Of a DNA stretch of 64,000 nt, positions 24,393-34,262 are shown one piece after another. A program made the translations under genes and the position numbers. Every line of letters begins with the position of its first letter. Position 1 is the first letter of the stretch. Source of the DNA: Clostridiales bacterium (GTDB lineage Bacteria > Bacillota > Clostridia > Oscillospirales > Oscillospiraceae); assembly GCA_004558025.1 (NCBI GenBank), contig SFEG01000009.1, positions 62,001-126,000 on the forward strand, given 5' to 3'. The notes beneath the pieces are model-generated. The model had not been told where the DNA came from and ran no database searches. It saw only the letters and a program-made list of their open reading frames with translations.

Positions 24393-25036
24393 TGTTTGAC
24401 GAGCTGCTTGAAACCGTAAACGCATACCTCATGCGAGACCCGGCGGCAAAAAATCCGTTTGAGGTACTGTTTTTATATCCCGGCGTGAAGGCCGTGTGCT
24501 ATCACCGCCGCGCACACTGGTGCTATGAGCACAATCTCATGTTCCTCGCGCGCATGATATCGCAGATGGGCCGCCACCGTACAGGCATCGAGATCCACCC
24601 CGGCGCGAAGATCGGCCGCCGCCTTGTCATCGACCACGGCATGGGCATCGTCATCGGCGAAACTGCCGAGATCGGCGACGATTGCCTCATATACCATGGC
24701 GTCACCCTCGGCGGTACGGGCAAGGACAGCGGAAAGCGCCACCCGACGATCGGCAATAACGTCCTTATCGGTACGGGCGCAAAGGTGCTCGGACCGTTCA
24801 AGGTCGGCGATAACAGCCGCATAGCGGCAAACTCCGTCGTGCTCAGCGAGATCCCGCCCGACAGCACTGCAGTCGGTATTCCCGCGCGCGTCGTAAAGCG
24901 CAAGGGTGTCAAGGTCGACTACGCGACCGAGGTCGACCAGGTCAGCATCTCCGACCCCGTCGCCGAGGAGCTCGCGGAGATAAGAAAAGCTCTGTGCGAG
25001 ATGAACACAAGGCTTCAGAATATGGAGACAAAATAA
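24392..25036 (+). CDS. cysE: Serine O-acetyltransferase
   Basis: Acetylates serine with acetyl-CoA to give O-acetylserine, the substrate of CysK. A 214-residue protein with a short N-terminal helical domain and a left-handed beta-helix of hexapeptide repeats: GIEIHPGAKIGRRLVIDHG carries the catalytic His, followed by GVTLGGTGKDSGKRHPTIG and the VGIPARVVKRKG cap. The short N terminus is the form common in Firmicutes. A C-terminal helical tail follows. ATG 24392 overlaps the cysK stop by one base. Confidence 0.96.
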   Translation: MFDELLETVNAYLMRDPAAKNPFEVLFLYPGVKAVCYHRRAHWCYEHNLMFLARMISQMGRHRTGIEIHPGAKIGRRLVIDHGMGIVIGETAEIGDDCLIYHGVTLGGTGKDSGKRHPTIGNNVLIGTGAKVLGPFKVGDNSRIAANSVVLSEIPPDSTAVGIPARVVKRKGVKVDYATEVDQVSISDPVAEELAEIRKALCEMNTRLQNMETK

Positions 25037-25067
25037 AAAAATCCGCAGCATTTGCTGCGGATTTTTT
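25035..25067. terminator. Bidirectional intrinsic terminator
   Basis: Stem 25036-25049 with 25054-25067, loop ATTT, flanked by A6 and T6; shared by cysE and guaB, which converge here. Confidence 0.9.
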
Positions 25068-25071
25068 ACGT

Positions 25072-26562
25072 TTAATTATTCTTGAGGATAACGTCGTGGC
25101 TGCCGCCCTCAACGATGCTGACGGAGGAGACGAGAGTGAGCTTTGCGTCGCGCTTTAAGTCGGAAAGATTGGTCACGCCGCAGTTGCACATGGTGGACTT
25201 TATCTTGTAAACGCTCTTTTCGAGGTTGTCGTGCAGCGGACCTGCGTAGGTGACGTAGGAATCGACGCCCTCCTCGAAGCTGAGCTTGCTCTGACCGCCG
25301 AGGTCATAGCGCTGCCAGTTGCGCGCGCGGTTCGAGCCCTCGCCCCAGTATTCCTTGACGTAGCTGCCGTTTACGATGAGCTTTGCGGTGGGGCTTTCGT
25401 CGAAGCGGGCAAAATATCTGCCCATCATGAGGAAGTCTGCGCCCATTGCAAGCGCGAGAGTCATGTGATAATCGTGGACAAGGCCGCCGTCCGAGCATAT
25501 GGGGACGTATATGCCGGTCTTCTCAAAATACTCGTCTCGCGCTGCCGCGACCTCGATGAGTGCCGTCGCCTGGCCGCGGCCGATGCCCTTGGTCTCGCGC
25601 GTTATGCAGATAGAACCGCCGCCGATGCCGACCTTGACGAAGTCAGCGCCCGCCTCGGCGAGGAAGAGGAAGCCGTCTCTGTCGACTACGTTGCCCGCGC
25701 CGACCTTGACGCTGTCGCCGTATCTTTCGCGGATGAAGTCGATGGTTTTCTTCTGCCAGCAGGAGAAACCCTCGGAGGAGTCGATGCACAGAACGTCCGC
25801 ACCCGCGTCGATAAGCGCGGGAACGCGCTCGGCATAGTCGCGACTGTTTATGCCCGCGCCGACAATGTAGCGCTTGTGCTCGTCGAGTATCTCGTTGGGG
25901 TTATTCTTATGCTCTGCGTAGTCCTTGCGGAAAACGAAGTAAAGGAGTCTGCCCTCTGCATCGACTATCGGCAGGGAGTTTAACTTGTGATCCCAGATGA
26001 TGTCGTTTGCTTCCTTGAGCGAGGTGCCCTCGGGAGCGGTGACGAGCTTTTCAAGCGGAGTCATGAACTCGGAAACGCGGGTGCTGAGCTTCATACGCGA
26101 TACGCGGTAGTCGCGGCTGGAGACAATGCCGAGGAGCTTGCCGGTGGCAGAGCCGTCGTCGGTGACAGCCATGGTAGAGTAGCCGTTGCGCTCCTTGAGC
26201 TCGAGCACGTCGCCGAGCGTCGCGTCGGGGGTTATGTTCGATGCGCTGGGAACAAAGCCTGCCTTGTAGCTCTTAACGCGCGCTACCATCGCCGCTTCGT
26301 CCTCTATTGACTGAGAGCCGTATATGAACGATATGCCGCCCTCCTTGGCCAGCGCTATCGCCATCGTGTCGTTTGAAACAGACTGCATGATGGCCGACGC
26401 AAACGGCACGTTGAGGCTCAGCGCGGGCTCCTCGCCTTTTTTGAACTTCACAAGGGGCGTCCTGAGAGTGACATTGTCGGGAACGCAGTCCTCGCTTGTG
26501 TAGCCGGGGATGAGAAGATACTCGCTGAAGGTTCTGGAGGGTTCGTTAAAATAGATCGCCAT
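25072..26562 (-). CDS. guaB: IMP dehydrogenase
   Basis: Oxidises IMP to XMP with NAD, the committed step to guanine nucleotides. A 496-residue (beta/alpha)8 enzyme with a CBS pair inserted at about residues 100-220 (TVSEFMT-like segment [15 protein letters not shown]). The active-site loop [20 protein letters not shown] contains the catalytic Cys, and VPICSDGG the phosphate-site Asp. Start 26562 has GGAGAAG upstream; a longer frame to 26583 does not. The [10 protein letters not shown] loop differs from the usual GPGSICTTR, marking a divergent subgroup. Confidence 0.94.
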   Translation of the reverse strand: MAIYFNEPSRTFSEYLLIPGYTSEDCVPDNVTLRTPLVKFKKGEEPALSLNVPFASAIMQSVSNDTMAIALAKEGGISFIYGSQSIEDEAAMVARVKSYKAGFVPSASNITPDATLGDVLELKERNGYSTMAVTDDGSATGKLLGIVSSRDYRVSRMKLSTRVSEFMTPLEKLVTAPEGTSLKEANDIIWDHKLNSLPIVDAEGRLLYFVFRKDYAEHKNNPNEILDEHKRYIVGAGINSRDYAERVPALIDAGADVLCIDSSEGFSCWQKKTIDFIRERYGDSVKVGAGNVVDRDGFLFLAEAGADFVKVGIGGGSICITRETKGIGRGQATALIEVAAARDEYFEKTGIYVPICSDGGLVHDYHMTLALAMGADFLMMGRYFARFDESPTAKLIVNGSYVKEYWGEGSNRARNWQRYDLGGQSKLSFEEGVDSYVTYAGPLHDNLEKSVYKIKSTMCNCGVTNLSDLKRDAKLTLVSSVSIVEGGSHDVILKNN

Positions 26563-26615
26563 ATTGCTTCTCCTTATTCTCAAATATTAAATGCTATTGT
26601 CGCATAAATAAATAA

Positions 26616-26645
26616 AACCGTCAATTGACAAATTGACGGTTTTAG
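26616..26645 (-). terminator. Terminator of the thiN-mnmG-mnmA operon
   Basis: A 13-bp perfect stem (26616-26628 with 26633-26645), followed on the minus strand by TTTTATTTATTTAT; it separates mnmA from guaB. Confidence 0.85.
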
Positions 26646-26669
26646 CGACTGTGTTCTGCGCTTTTGTTG

Positions 26670-27665
26670 TCAAACAATGAAGCCGCCGCCGAGGACGCGG
26701 TCGCCGTCGTACAGCACCGCAGACTGTCCGCGAGCCGGAGCCCGCACGGGCTCATCGCACACTATGCGCACCTTATCGCCCTCGACATATGCCGTGCAGG
26801 GCGGGTTTTCCCACTTCGTGTGCCGCACGCGCACCGTCGCGCGCACGGGCTCTGTCGGAGCCTCGCACAGCCAGTTGAAGTCGTGCGCCGTGACCTCGGC
26901 TTTGAAAAGCTCCTCCCAAAGAGCGAGCTCGATCTCGTTTGTTTCGGCGTTTATCGCGGATATGTACAGCTTGCGTTCGTTATAAAGCCCCGGACGGCGC
27001 TGGCCGACAGTGTAGCGGTAAATGCCATCGTGGCGGCCGATGACCTCGCCGTGGAAAACGAAGTTTCCGGCAGGGGGGAGCTCAGCGCGGGCTGCGAGCC
27101 AGGAAATATAGTCCTTATCGGGAATGAAGCAGATCTCCATGCTGTCCGGCTTGTGTGCAACGGGGAGCTCAAAGCCCTCGGCGAGCCTGCGCACCTGCGT
27201 TTTTTCAAATCTGCCGAGCGGCAGAGTAAGGCGCTCGAGCTGCTCGCGGCGTATGCGGCAGAGCATGTAGCTCTGGTCGTTTGACGGCATGCCCTTATAC
27301 AAAACGCCGTTTTCCGCCCGCGCGTAGTGGCCTGTTGCGATATTGTCAGCACCGATCTCGTCCGCAAATTCAAGCAGCGTTCTGAACTTGAGCGTCGGAT
27401 TGCAGATTATGCAGGGGTTCGGTGTTTCGCCTCTCAAGTAGCTTTCCGCAAAGCGGGAGCAAACGCGCTCATCCAATTCCGCGTGAACGTCGCGCACCTC
27501 GAGCGGGATGCCGATAAATTCTGCGGTGTTCACGGCGTCGGCGAGGGACTTTTCGTCGGTGTTATCCATATACAGGCCGTGGACCTCAAAGCCCTCGTCC
27601 TTTAAAAGAAGCGCGCAGACGGCAGAGTCCACGCCGCCGGAAAATCCGAGCACGACTTTTTTCAT
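26670..27665 (-). CDS. mnmA: tRNA-specific 2-thiouridylase MnmA
   Basis: Puts sulfur on U34 of Lys, Glu and Gln tRNAs. A 331-residue PP-loop enzyme, somewhat shorter than usual. The PP loop FSGGVDSAV is at residues 8-16, the first catalytic Cys88 lies in TPNPCIICN, and the second, Cys179, in [15 protein letters not shown] 27665 overlaps the mnmG stop. Sulfur would come from a cysteine desulfurase such as the iscS product at 40844 (inference). MnmA and MnmG modify the same nucleotide, which explains their pairing. Confidence 0.95.
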   Translation of the reverse strand: MKKVVLGFSGGVDSAVCALLLKDEGFEVHGLYMDNTDEKSLADAVNTAEFIGIPLEVRDVHAELDERVCSRFAESYLRGETPNPCIICNPTLKFRTLLEFADEIGADNIATGHYARAENGVLYKGMPSNDQSYMLCRIRREQLERLTLPLGRFEKTQVRRLAEGFELPVAHKPDSMEICFIPDKDYISWLAARAELPPAGNFVFHGEVIGRHDGIYRYTVGQRRPGLYNERKLYISAINAETNEIELALWEELFKAEVTAHDFNWLCEAPTEPVRATVRVRHTKWENPPCTAYVEGDKVRIVCDEPVRAPARGQSAVLYDGDRVLGGGFIV

Positions 27666-29533
27666 CTTCTGCCCTCCATCCAAACCATGAGCACCGAAAT
27701 GTCCGCGGGCGACACGCCGGAGATGCGGCTTGCCTGACCGAAGGAATGCGGCCTTATCTTCTTGAGCTTTTCGCGAGCCTCAAGGCGAAGACCCGTGACG
27801 TCGTCATAGTCTATATCGTCCGGCAGGAGTCTGTTTTCCATGCCGGCAAAATCCTCGACCTGCTTGAGCTGGCGCTTTATATAGCCTTCGTACTTGAGGC
27901 TTATCTCCGCCTGATACCACACTGGGCGCGGGAGCGCGGGGCGCTCGGGGTCGAAGGGCCTGAGTCCCTCGTAACTCAGCTGCGGGCGGCGTATGAGATC
28001 GGCAAGGGAAGCGCCGCTGACGACGGCAGCCGTGCCGTTATCCTCAAGATAGGCGTTTAATTCCGCAGACGGCGCGATATGCGTTTTTTCAAGCCTTTTT
28101 ATCTCGCGCTCGACCTCGGCGTATTTTTCCTGTACCGAGTCATAACGCTCCTGCGATATAAGTCCGATGCGCAGACCTATGCCGCAAAGGCGCTTGTCGG
28201 CGTTATCCTGTCGGTGCAGAAGCCTGTATTCGCTGCGCGAGGTCATCATGCGGTAGGGCTCGTTCGTGCCCTTGGTGACAAGATCGTCGATGAGAGTTCC
28301 TATGTATCCGTCCGAGCGGCGCAGTATCATCGGTTCCTCACCCTTGAGCTTTAAGGCGGCGTTCACGCCGGCGACAAAGCCCTGAACGGCGGCTTCTTCG
28401 TAGCCCGAGGAGCCGTTAAACTGCCCCGCGCCGTAAAGACCGCGAACCTTTTTCGTCTCAAGCGTGGGATACAGCTCCGTGGGGTCTACGCAGTCGTATT
28501 CGATGGCGTAGGCGCAGCGCGTCATCTCGGCGTGCTCAAGTCCGGCTATAGTGTGCAGCATTTTTATCTGCACATCCTCGGGCAGGGAGGAGGACATGCC
28601 CTGAATGTACAGCTCCTGCGTGCCGAGACCCATGGGCTCAATAAAAAGCTGATGGCGCGGCTTGTCACGGAAGGTCATGATCTTCGTCTCGATGCTCGGA
28701 CAGTAGCGCGGGCCGATGCCCTCGATAACGCCGGAGTAGATCGGACTGCGGTCAATGTTGTCGAGAATGATCCTGTGCGTTTCCTCGTTCGTGTATGTAA
28801 GATAGCACACCGCCCGGTTTTCCGGCGGCACGGTCGTTTCGAAGGAAAAGCCCTCGGGCTCACTGTCGCCCGGCTGAAGCTCCATTTTTGAAAAATCGAC
28901 GCTGTGCGCGTTGACTCGCGGCGGAGTGCCGGTCTTGAAGCGGCGCATGGAAAGCCCCAGCGCCTCAAGGCAGGGGGTCAGACCCTTTGCCGCGGCAAGC
29001 CCGTCGGGACCCGAGGAGCGGATAACGTCGCCGACTATCGTTCTGCCGTCAAGATACGTTCCGCAGGCAATGACCGCCGCGCGGCAGGAGTACACTGCGC
29101 CAGTGTGCGTTTTAACGGCGCTGACGGCTCCGTTTTCCGTGCGTATCTCGACGACCTCGGCTTGCTTTACGCGCAGATTTTCCTGATCCTCAAGTGTGAG
29201 CTTCATTACCTCCTGATATTTTCTCCTGTCGGCCTGAGCACGCAGCGAGTGCACCGCCGGACCCTTGCCGCGGTTGAGCATACGGTACTGTATGCAGGCC
29301 TTGTCGGCCGCCTTTGCCATCTCACCGCCGAGAGCATCAAGCTCACGCACGAGATGCCCCTTGCCCGTGCCGCCTATGGCGGGGTTGCAGGGCATGTTGC
29401 CTATGCTGTCGAGATTTATCGCAAAGCATATCGTGTCAAGCCCCATGCGCGCGGCGGCAAGCGCGGCCTCTATTCCCGCGTGTCCCGCGCCGATGACGGC
29501 TATATCGCATTTTCCGGCATTATATTCAGTCAA
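27662..29533 (-). CDS. mnmG: tRNA uridine-5-carboxymethylaminomethyl synthase MnmG (GidA)
   Basis: FAD enzyme that, with MnmE, adds the cmnm group to C5 of U34. 623 residues, normal length. The dinucleotide-binding motif [18 protein letters not shown] is near residue 15; the second signature is [38 protein letters not shown] is the conserved N-terminal block. The start overlaps the end of thiN by 8 bases; the stop overlaps mnmA. mnmE is not in the window. Confidence 0.97.
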   Translation of the reverse strand: MTEYNAGKCDIAVIGAGHAGIEAALAAARMGLDTICFAINLDSIGNMPCNPAIGGTGKGHLVRELDALGGEMAKAADKACIQYRMLNRGKGPAVHSLRAQADRRKYQEVMKLTLEDQENLRVKQAEVVEIRTENGAVSAVKTHTGAVYSCRAAVIACGTYLDGRTIVGDVIRSSGPDGLAAAKGLTPCLEALGLSMRRFKTGTPPRVNAHSVDFSKMELQPGDSEPEGFSFETTVPPENRAVCYLTYTNEETHRIILDNIDRSPIYSGVIEGIGPRYCPSIETKIMTFRDKPRHQLFIEPMGLGTQELYIQGMSSSLPEDVQIKMLHTIAGLEHAEMTRCAYAIEYDCVDPTELYPTLETKKVRGLYGAGQFNGSSGYEEAAVQGFVAGVNAALKLKGEEPMILRRSDGYIGTLIDDLVTKGTNEPYRMMTSRSEYRLLHRQDNADKRLCGIGLRIGLISQERYDSVQEKYAEVEREIKRLEKTHIAPSAELNAYLEDNGTAAVVSGASLADLIRRPQLSYEGLRPFDPERPALPRPVWYQAEISLKYEGYIKRQLKQVEDFAGMENRLLPDDIDYDDVTGLRLEAREKLKKIRPHSFGQASRISGVSPADISVLMVWMEGRR

Positions 29534-30158
29534 TTTCGTTCACCCTTATATCGTACATAATCAGAAGTCTGCCGTTTTTAACGCTTATTTCCGCCTGGGG
29601 GGAAACAAAGCTGTTACTCACGCCGAGAGGAAAGTCGGAAGTGAGCTCAACGTCGCAGATCTCGTATTTGAGTCCCTTTATCGAAACACCCTCGGCCTTG
29701 CCGTCTATGCAGAACACGGAAACGTCGCCCTCGCCCTCGAGGCGGAGGGCTGAATTCTCTATCGCCGTCCAGACATACTTCTCGCCGAACAGCCAGCCGC
29801 GCGCACCGTGGCTCAGAAGATACATGAGTCCCTGCATATTCGCAATCGTGTGATCCGGCCGCTTGCCGCCGAGCGCGCCGTAGACATAGAAGCGCTTATA
29901 GCCCTTTTCAAGGCCGAGCTTTAATGCAAACATCGTGTCCGTATCGTCCTTCTCGACGGGAAGCTGCATGACGTTCGGGTGCTTCGGCGCTTTTCCGAGC
30001 GAGTCGAAATCGCCGAGCACAAGGTCGGGGATAATGCAGTTTTCAGTGCAGTACTCATAGCCTGCGTCGGCCGCGATAACATAGTCGCTGTCGTCGGGCG
30101 TTTCGCGCAGACCGAAAAAATCGCCCGCGCCGATTATATAACATTCATGTCCGTTCAT
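29526..30158 (-). CDS. thiN: Thiamine pyrophosphokinase
   Basis: Transfers pyrophosphate from ATP to thiamine. 210 residues with [12 protein letters not shown], then the catalytic region [10 protein letters not shown] and [18 protein letters not shown] (the D-x-D-x-T motif), [16 protein letters not shown], and a C-terminal thiamine-binding beta domain with [10 protein letters not shown]. The ATG at 30158 is preferred; a TTG at 30170 is also in frame. First gene of the operon thiN-mnmG-mnmA; I see no thiamine riboswitch upstream. Confidence 0.93.
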   Translation of the reverse strand: MNGHECYIIGAGDFFGLRETPDDSDYVIAADAGYEYCTENCIIPDLVLGDFDSLGKAPKHPNVMQLPVEKDDTDTMFALKLGLEKGYKRFYVYGALGGKRPDHTIANMQGLMYLLSHGARGWLFGEKYVWTAIENSALRLEGEGDVSVFCIDGKAEGVSIKGLKYEICDVELTSDFPLGVSNSFVSPQAEISVKNGRLLIMYDIRVNEID

Positions 30159-30265
30159 GATAAGCCCCAAATATGAATTTTTGTTCTATAATACTTTATA
30201 ATATCATATATGCCGGCAAATTAAAAGCCCGGCTGCAAGCTTGTGTAAACAATCCGTGAAGACGC

Positions 30266-30294
30266 TTGCTTCCGCACGGACTTTAATATATACT
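30266..30294 (+). promoter_or_regulatory. Promoter of the DUF4358 gene
   Basis: TTGCTT (30266-30271), 17-base spacer, TATACT (30289-30294), about 45 bases before the ATG. Confidence 0.55.
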
Positions 30295-30339
30295 GATGCT
30301 CCCTTTTGAAAGGGATATCATCCGAAAGGAATTGAAAAA

Positions 30340-30831
30340 ATGAAAAGATCAATATCAGTTATCCTCGCGGCGGCACTGCTGCTCACGGCACTTACGGCGT
30401 GCTCGTCCGGCAAGGGAACGTCTCTCACGAGCGCGGAGCTTGCCGCCATTATCAACGAAAACGGAAATGAAATGACCGAGTATAACCCCGCCGCGGCGCT
30501 GGACAGCGGCGACGAGAATCTCGAAACGCTTCTGCAGTGGCAGGAGTGGGATAAGGCTGACTTTGAAGCGGGCGCTTTTTCCTTCTCGCTCATGAATGTT
30601 CAGGCCTACACGATAGCGATCGTAAAGCCTGCCGAGGGACAGAAGGATACGGTGCTCAAGTATTTTGCCGACTATCAGGAGCGGACGGAGACAAGCTTCG
30701 ATAAATACCTCGCCGACCAGTACGATATAGCGAAGTCTGCCGTGACGGAGGAGGTAAACGGCTATATTGTCTTCGTCATGGCCGAAAATGCCGACAGTAT
30801 CGCCGCGAATATCAAAGCAAAGCTTAATTAA
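30340..30831 (+). CDS. DUF4358 lipoprotein
   Basis: A 163-residue exported protein with a signal peptide and lipobox LTAC (Cys about residue 21), then one DUF4358 domain: YTIAIVKPAEGQKDTV, YLADQYDIAKSA and GYIVFVMAENADSI. These clostridial lipoproteins have no known function. A GAAAGGAATTG site precedes the ATG. Transcribed alone; the next gene has its own promoter. Confidence 0.82.
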   Translation: MKRSISVILAAALLLTALTACSSGKGTSLTSAELAAIINENGNEMTEYNPAAALDSGDENLETLLQWQEWDKADFEAGAFSFSLMNVQAYTIAIVKPAEGQKDTVLKYFADYQERTETSFDKYLADQYDIAKSAVTEEVNGYIVFVMAENADSIAANIKAKLN

Positions 30832-30835
30832 TGGT

Positions 30836-30864
30836 TTGACTTGCCTTTGCCGCCGTGATATTAT
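30836..30864 (+). promoter_or_regulatory. Promoter of the pseudokinase-lectin gene
   Basis: TTGACT (30836-30841), 17-base spacer, TATTAT (30859-30864); GGAGG precedes the ATG at 30898. Confidence 0.7.
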
Positions 30865-30897
30865 GTAAATCAGCAAAAACTTTGTTGGAGGTGCGGC

Positions 30898-32265
30898 ATG
30901 GCAGACAACACCGTGTTTGACCCACAAAAGCTGCAAAGCGGCAATCTTGCCGACTGCGAGGAGCAGCAGATACTTGAGCTTGCGAAAAAGCTCTGCCGCA
31001 TAGCCGCCGAGGAGTGCGGCGAAAACGGCTTCAGAGGCGGCATACGTCCGGGCAACATCTTTGTTGCCGAGGATGGACGCGTCGCGGTCGGAAAGGCGGG
31101 CAAGGCTGGAGAAAACGGCTGGACTAAGCTTGAGCTCGAATATATGGCACCGGAAATGTTCTGGAATGGCGAGGAGAGCGCGGCTGCGGATGTGTATGCC
31201 ATCGCGCTTATCATGTACGCCGGCTTAAACGGCGGCAGACTCCCGTTTGCCGAGGCAGGCGAGCAGAGCGCGGAAAAACGCGCCCATGCACTGCGGCGGC
31301 GCATGAGCGGCGACAGCTTCCCGATGCCCGAGGGCGTTTCCGAAAAGCTGCTTGAAATTTTAAAGCGTGCGCTGGCGTTTTCGCCTGAGGAGAGATACTC
31401 AAGCGCGTACGATATGCTCAGGGCACTGTGGGAATACTGCGGCGATGAGCCGGAGGAGATAAAGCGCAGGGAGCCTGCTCCCGAGCCTAAGATAGCGCCT
31501 GCGCCTGAGAAGAAATCCAAACCGAAGCCGGAGTTAAAGCCCGCGCCGAGCCCGAAGCAGGAAAAGCCCGCTCCGAAGAAGGAGGCGCCGAAGACTCATA
31601 CAAAGCCCGAGACGAGAGCGGCGGAGGCAAAGCCCGCACCGGTAAAGCCGCCCCGCAGTATCCATGAAAAATGCTCGGAAAGGCGTTCGGCCATCGCGCT
31701 TGCGGCGATATGCCTGCTGCTGGTCGGCGTCGGATTGGGGCGCGACAGCATTAATATTAACGAGCCTTCGCCCGTTGTACAGACTCAGCAGCCCTCGGCA
31801 GAGCCCACGACGATACCGAGCACTGAGCCGACGCAGACTCCCGAACCGAGCAAGGCTCCCGCCGATGTGCAGTATATGCTGTATTCCGAGGATATCTCCT
31901 GGCAGGCGGCGGAGGACAGCTGCCGTGAGCTCGGCGGACATCTTGCGACGATAAAGGATGAAGCCGACTACGATAAGATATGTCAGCTGCTCGCCGACTG
32001 CACGGCACAGTATGTCTGGATCGGCGCGTATCGCTCGGACGACGGTCAAATAAAATGGGTCGACGGAAAAAGCCATGATTTCTATGCCTGGGATCAGGGC
32101 GAGCCGTCCGGGACCGATTCCTACGACGGCGCGGCGGAAAATTACATCATGCTCGTAAAGCAGGCCGACGGCACATGGCTTTACAACGACAGCCGCGAAA
32201 ACCCAATGGTGCAGTATTCGCAGTTCTACAGCGGAAAGCTTGCTTACATATGCCAAATAGGATAG
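30898..32265 (+). CDS. Membrane pseudokinase with extracellular C-type lectin domain
   Basis: 455 residues in four parts. Residues 20-190 resemble the C-terminal part of a Ser/Thr kinase: RGGIRPGNIFV stands where HRDxKPxN should be, so the catalytic Asp is Gly; the DFG position reads GKAG; APE (84-86) and a DVYAIALIMYAGLNGGRLPF helix remain. Most of the N lobe with the ATP loop is missing. A Pro/Lys/Glu-rich linker (about 195-255) leads to one membrane helix (about 266-282), a Thr/Pro-rich stalk, and a C-type lectin domain (about 326-455) with SWQAAEDSCRELGGHLATI, VWIGAY and AYICQ. The cytosolic part should bind but not phosphorylate; the outer part may bind sugar or protein. Confidence 0.8.
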   Translation: MADNTVFDPQKLQSGNLADCEEQQILELAKKLCRIAAEECGENGFRGGIRPGNIFVAEDGRVAVGKAGKAGENGWTKLELEYMAPEMFWNGEESAAADVYAIALIMYAGLNGGRLPFAEAGEQSAEKRAHALRRRMSGDSFPMPEGVSEKLLEILKRALAFSPEERYSSAYDMLRALWEYCGDEPEEIKRREPAPEPKIAPAPEKKSKPKPELKPAPSPKQEKPAPKKEAPKTHTKPETRAAEAKPAPVKPPRSIHEKCSERRSAIALAAICLLLVGVGLGRDSININEPSPVVQTQQPSAEPTTIPSTEPTQTPEPSKAPADVQYMLYSEDISWQAAEDSCRELGGHLATIKDEADYDKICQLLADCTAQYVWIGAYRSDDGQIKWVDGKSHDFYAWDQGEPSGTDSYDGAAENYIMLVKQADGTWLYNDSRENPMVQYSQFYSGKLAYICQIG

Positions 32266-32295
32266 AAAAAGCTCCCCCAATTGGGGAGCTTTTTT
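32266..32295 (+). terminator. Intrinsic terminator
   Basis: GCTCCCC (32271-32277) with GGGGAGC (32283-32289), A5 before and T6 after. Confidence 0.85.
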
Positions 32296-32310
32296 GATGC
32301 GGAAATAAAA

Positions 32311-32334
32311 AAGGAGCAGCCTAAGCTGCTCCTT
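32311..32334 (-). terminator. Terminator of the symporter gene
   Basis: AAGGAGCAGC (32311-32320) with GCTGCTCCTT (32325-32334), followed on the minus strand by T6. Confidence 0.85.
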
Positions 32335-32358
32335 AAATGTTATGTTGCGTTTCTAAAA

Positions 32359-33864
32359 TTAACCGAAGAAGCCGGTGACCTGTGCGTACAGAACGAATGC
32401 CATACCGATCGGAGTAATGATCTTGTAGCAGACGTTGAAGAAGCCCTTACCCCAGAACTTGTGTCCGGACTGCTCGCATTCCTCAACGACCATGTCGATC
32501 TTCCAGATCCAGCCGATGGCGAATGCCATGACCAGTGCACCGAGAGGCATCATGATGCCCTCAGACAGCATGTCGTAGAAGTCGAGCCAGTCACAGTTCC
32601 AGCCCTTAGCGGTGTTGACATAGTAGGTCTCGTTTGCGTCGAAGGCCGCGTCTGCCGCAACTGCGGAGTAGTGGCCGGTCTCATCGACAGTGTAGTATGT
32701 AGTATCCTTTGCAAATTCGGTGATATTGCCGGCTTCGCCCCATTCCATGCCGAGGATCTCAGCCGGAGTTCCGAGAGTTGCGCCATCGTTCACGCCGGTG
32801 CCGAGACCGTCAAGGCAGGTGGGCAGGCAGAAGATGAAGATGATGATAGCAACGATGATAGCATATTTTTTGCGTCCGGGAGCCTTGCCCTGCTCAACAT
32901 TCTGGTCGACCTTGAAGGAGGTGATGACCTCGAGCAGAGACATGGAGGAGGAGATAGCTGCGATAAAGACGAGTGCGTAGAACAGGAAGCCCATGATGTT
33001 GCCGATGTAACCCATCTTATCGAATACGAGCTGCATGGACAGGAACAGAAGTCCCGGGCCGGAGCTGGTGTTGCCATCGAGGAATGCGTAGCATGCGGGC
33101 ATAACGATCATGCCGGCCATGATAGCAACGAGAGTATCGCAGATAACGATGATAACAGCATTCTTCTGAACGCCTTCCTGCTTACTGAGGTAGGAGCCAT
33201 AGGTGATCATAGCGCCCATGCCGAGAGACAGGGAGAAGAACATCTGACCTGCCGCGGTCTTCAGAACATTAAGGAAGTCCTCCTTAAGCGGCTCGAGGTT
33301 CCAGCCGAACATGAACTTGTAGCCGCCGCCTGCGCCGGGCTGGCATGCGACATAGATGATGACGATGAGAAGCATAACGAACAGAGCGGGCATGCCGTTG
33401 ATCGCGATGAAAATCGCGGTCCAGAGGATCATGCTGCCGCCGTTGCAGATAAACTGACCGAAGTAATCCGCGATGTTGTCAACGCCCCAGGTGTTCCAAC
33501 CGAAGATAGCGGTCAGATAGCCGAGTGCGTAACGGGTGACCATGCCGCCGAGGACGAAGTAGAAGCAGAGGACCAGGAATGGTACCAGAACTGCCATGTA
33601 GCCGAGCCATGTGAACTTCTTGCTGAGCTTGCGGTAAGCCGCAACAGGGCTCAGGCCGGTTTTGCGGCCGATGGTGAGCTCGCCAACCATAACGGCGAGG
33701 CCGACGAAGATAGCAAGAACGAGGTAAACGAGCAGGAAGGCGAAGCCGCCGCTCATACCCATCTTGTACGGGAAGCCCCAAATGTTGCCAAGACCGACTG
33801 CCGAACCGATAGCGGCCATCAGGAAACCAAAGTTGGAGCCAAACGAAGTGCGATTGTTTTCCAT
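32359..33864 (-). CDS. Sodium-dependent transporter, neurotransmitter:sodium symporter family
   Basis: A 501-residue membrane protein of the LeuT/NSS fold. The first helix FLMAAIGSAVGLGNIWGFPYKMG has the unwound sodium and substrate site, and GELTIGRKTGLSPVAAYRKL follows helix 2. About 12 helices can be drawn. It would take up an amino acid with Na+. A charged insert of about 60 residues (AKDTTYYTVDETGHYSAVAA and on) with repeated YTVD/TYYVN lies between two late helices, longer than in LeuT. Monocistronic. Confidence 0.93.
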   Translation of the reverse strand: MENNRTSFGSNFGFLMAAIGSAVGLGNIWGFPYKMGMSGGFAFLLVYLVLAIFVGLAVMVGELTIGRKTGLSPVAAYRKLSKKFTWLGYMAVLVPFLVLCFYFVLGGMVTRYALGYLTAIFGWNTWGVDNIADYFGQFICNGGSMILWTAIFIAINGMPALFVMLLIVIIYVACQPGAGGGYKFMFGWNLEPLKEDFLNVLKTAAGQMFFSLSLGMGAMITYGSYLSKQEGVQKNAVIIVICDTLVAIMAGMIVMPACYAFLDGNTSSGPGLLFLSMQLVFDKMGYIGNIMGFLFYALVFIAAISSSMSLLEVITSFKVDQNVEQGKAPGRKKYAIIVAIIIFIFCLPTCLDGLGTGVNDGATLGTPAEILGMEWGEAGNITEFAKDTTYYTVDETGHYSAVAADAAFDANETYYVNTAKGWNCDWLDFYDMLSEGIMMPLGALVMAFAIGWIWKIDMVVEECEQSGHKFWGKGFFNVCYKIITPIGMAFVLYAQVTGFFG

Positions 33865-34216
33865 AACTTTCTCTCCTTAAAATTAATGCTTTCGCTGAGA
33901 CCTATTTTATTTGTTAAAAAATTGATTACAATAGCTTTATACCGAAATTAACGCTATCTTAACACGAATTAATAAGGCCTTTACAGAAATTTATGCGATT
34001 TGCTGCAAAAATGGTAATAGTTTATTCACAAACGTGGTCAAAATAGCTCGAAAATACCTCCGAGGGGCTGCAAACTGTTAACAAACAGGCTAAAAACACG
34101 TTAATTTGCCTAACAGATCGTTAAATGCCTGACACTTACCGGCTATGCGTTCGATTAATATACGTATTATAAATATGTATAGGGTAAAAGAAAAATGCAG
34201 CCGTTTAATAATAAAA
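33865..34216. other. Long AT-rich intergenic region
   Basis: About 350 bases with no convincing gene. On the minus strand TTGTAA and TAAAAT about 40 bases before the symporter start could be its promoter. I see no riboswitch or repeat array. Confidence 0.4.
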
Positions 34217-34250
34217 AACGACCCCGCAGCATTACAGCTGCGGGGTCGTT
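34217..34250 (-). terminator. Terminator of the amino-acid ABC operon
   Basis: A 14-bp perfect stem (34217-34230 with 34237-34250), followed on the minus strand by T6; ends the operon that began at 38217. Confidence 0.9.
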
Positions 34251-34262
34251 ATCGTGTTCGTA

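Noticed and set aside
33865..34216. Riboswitch or RNA gene in the long gap before the symporter
   Set aside because: I could not draw any stable multi-stem structure or recognise conserved motifs; only scattered short AT-rich repeats.
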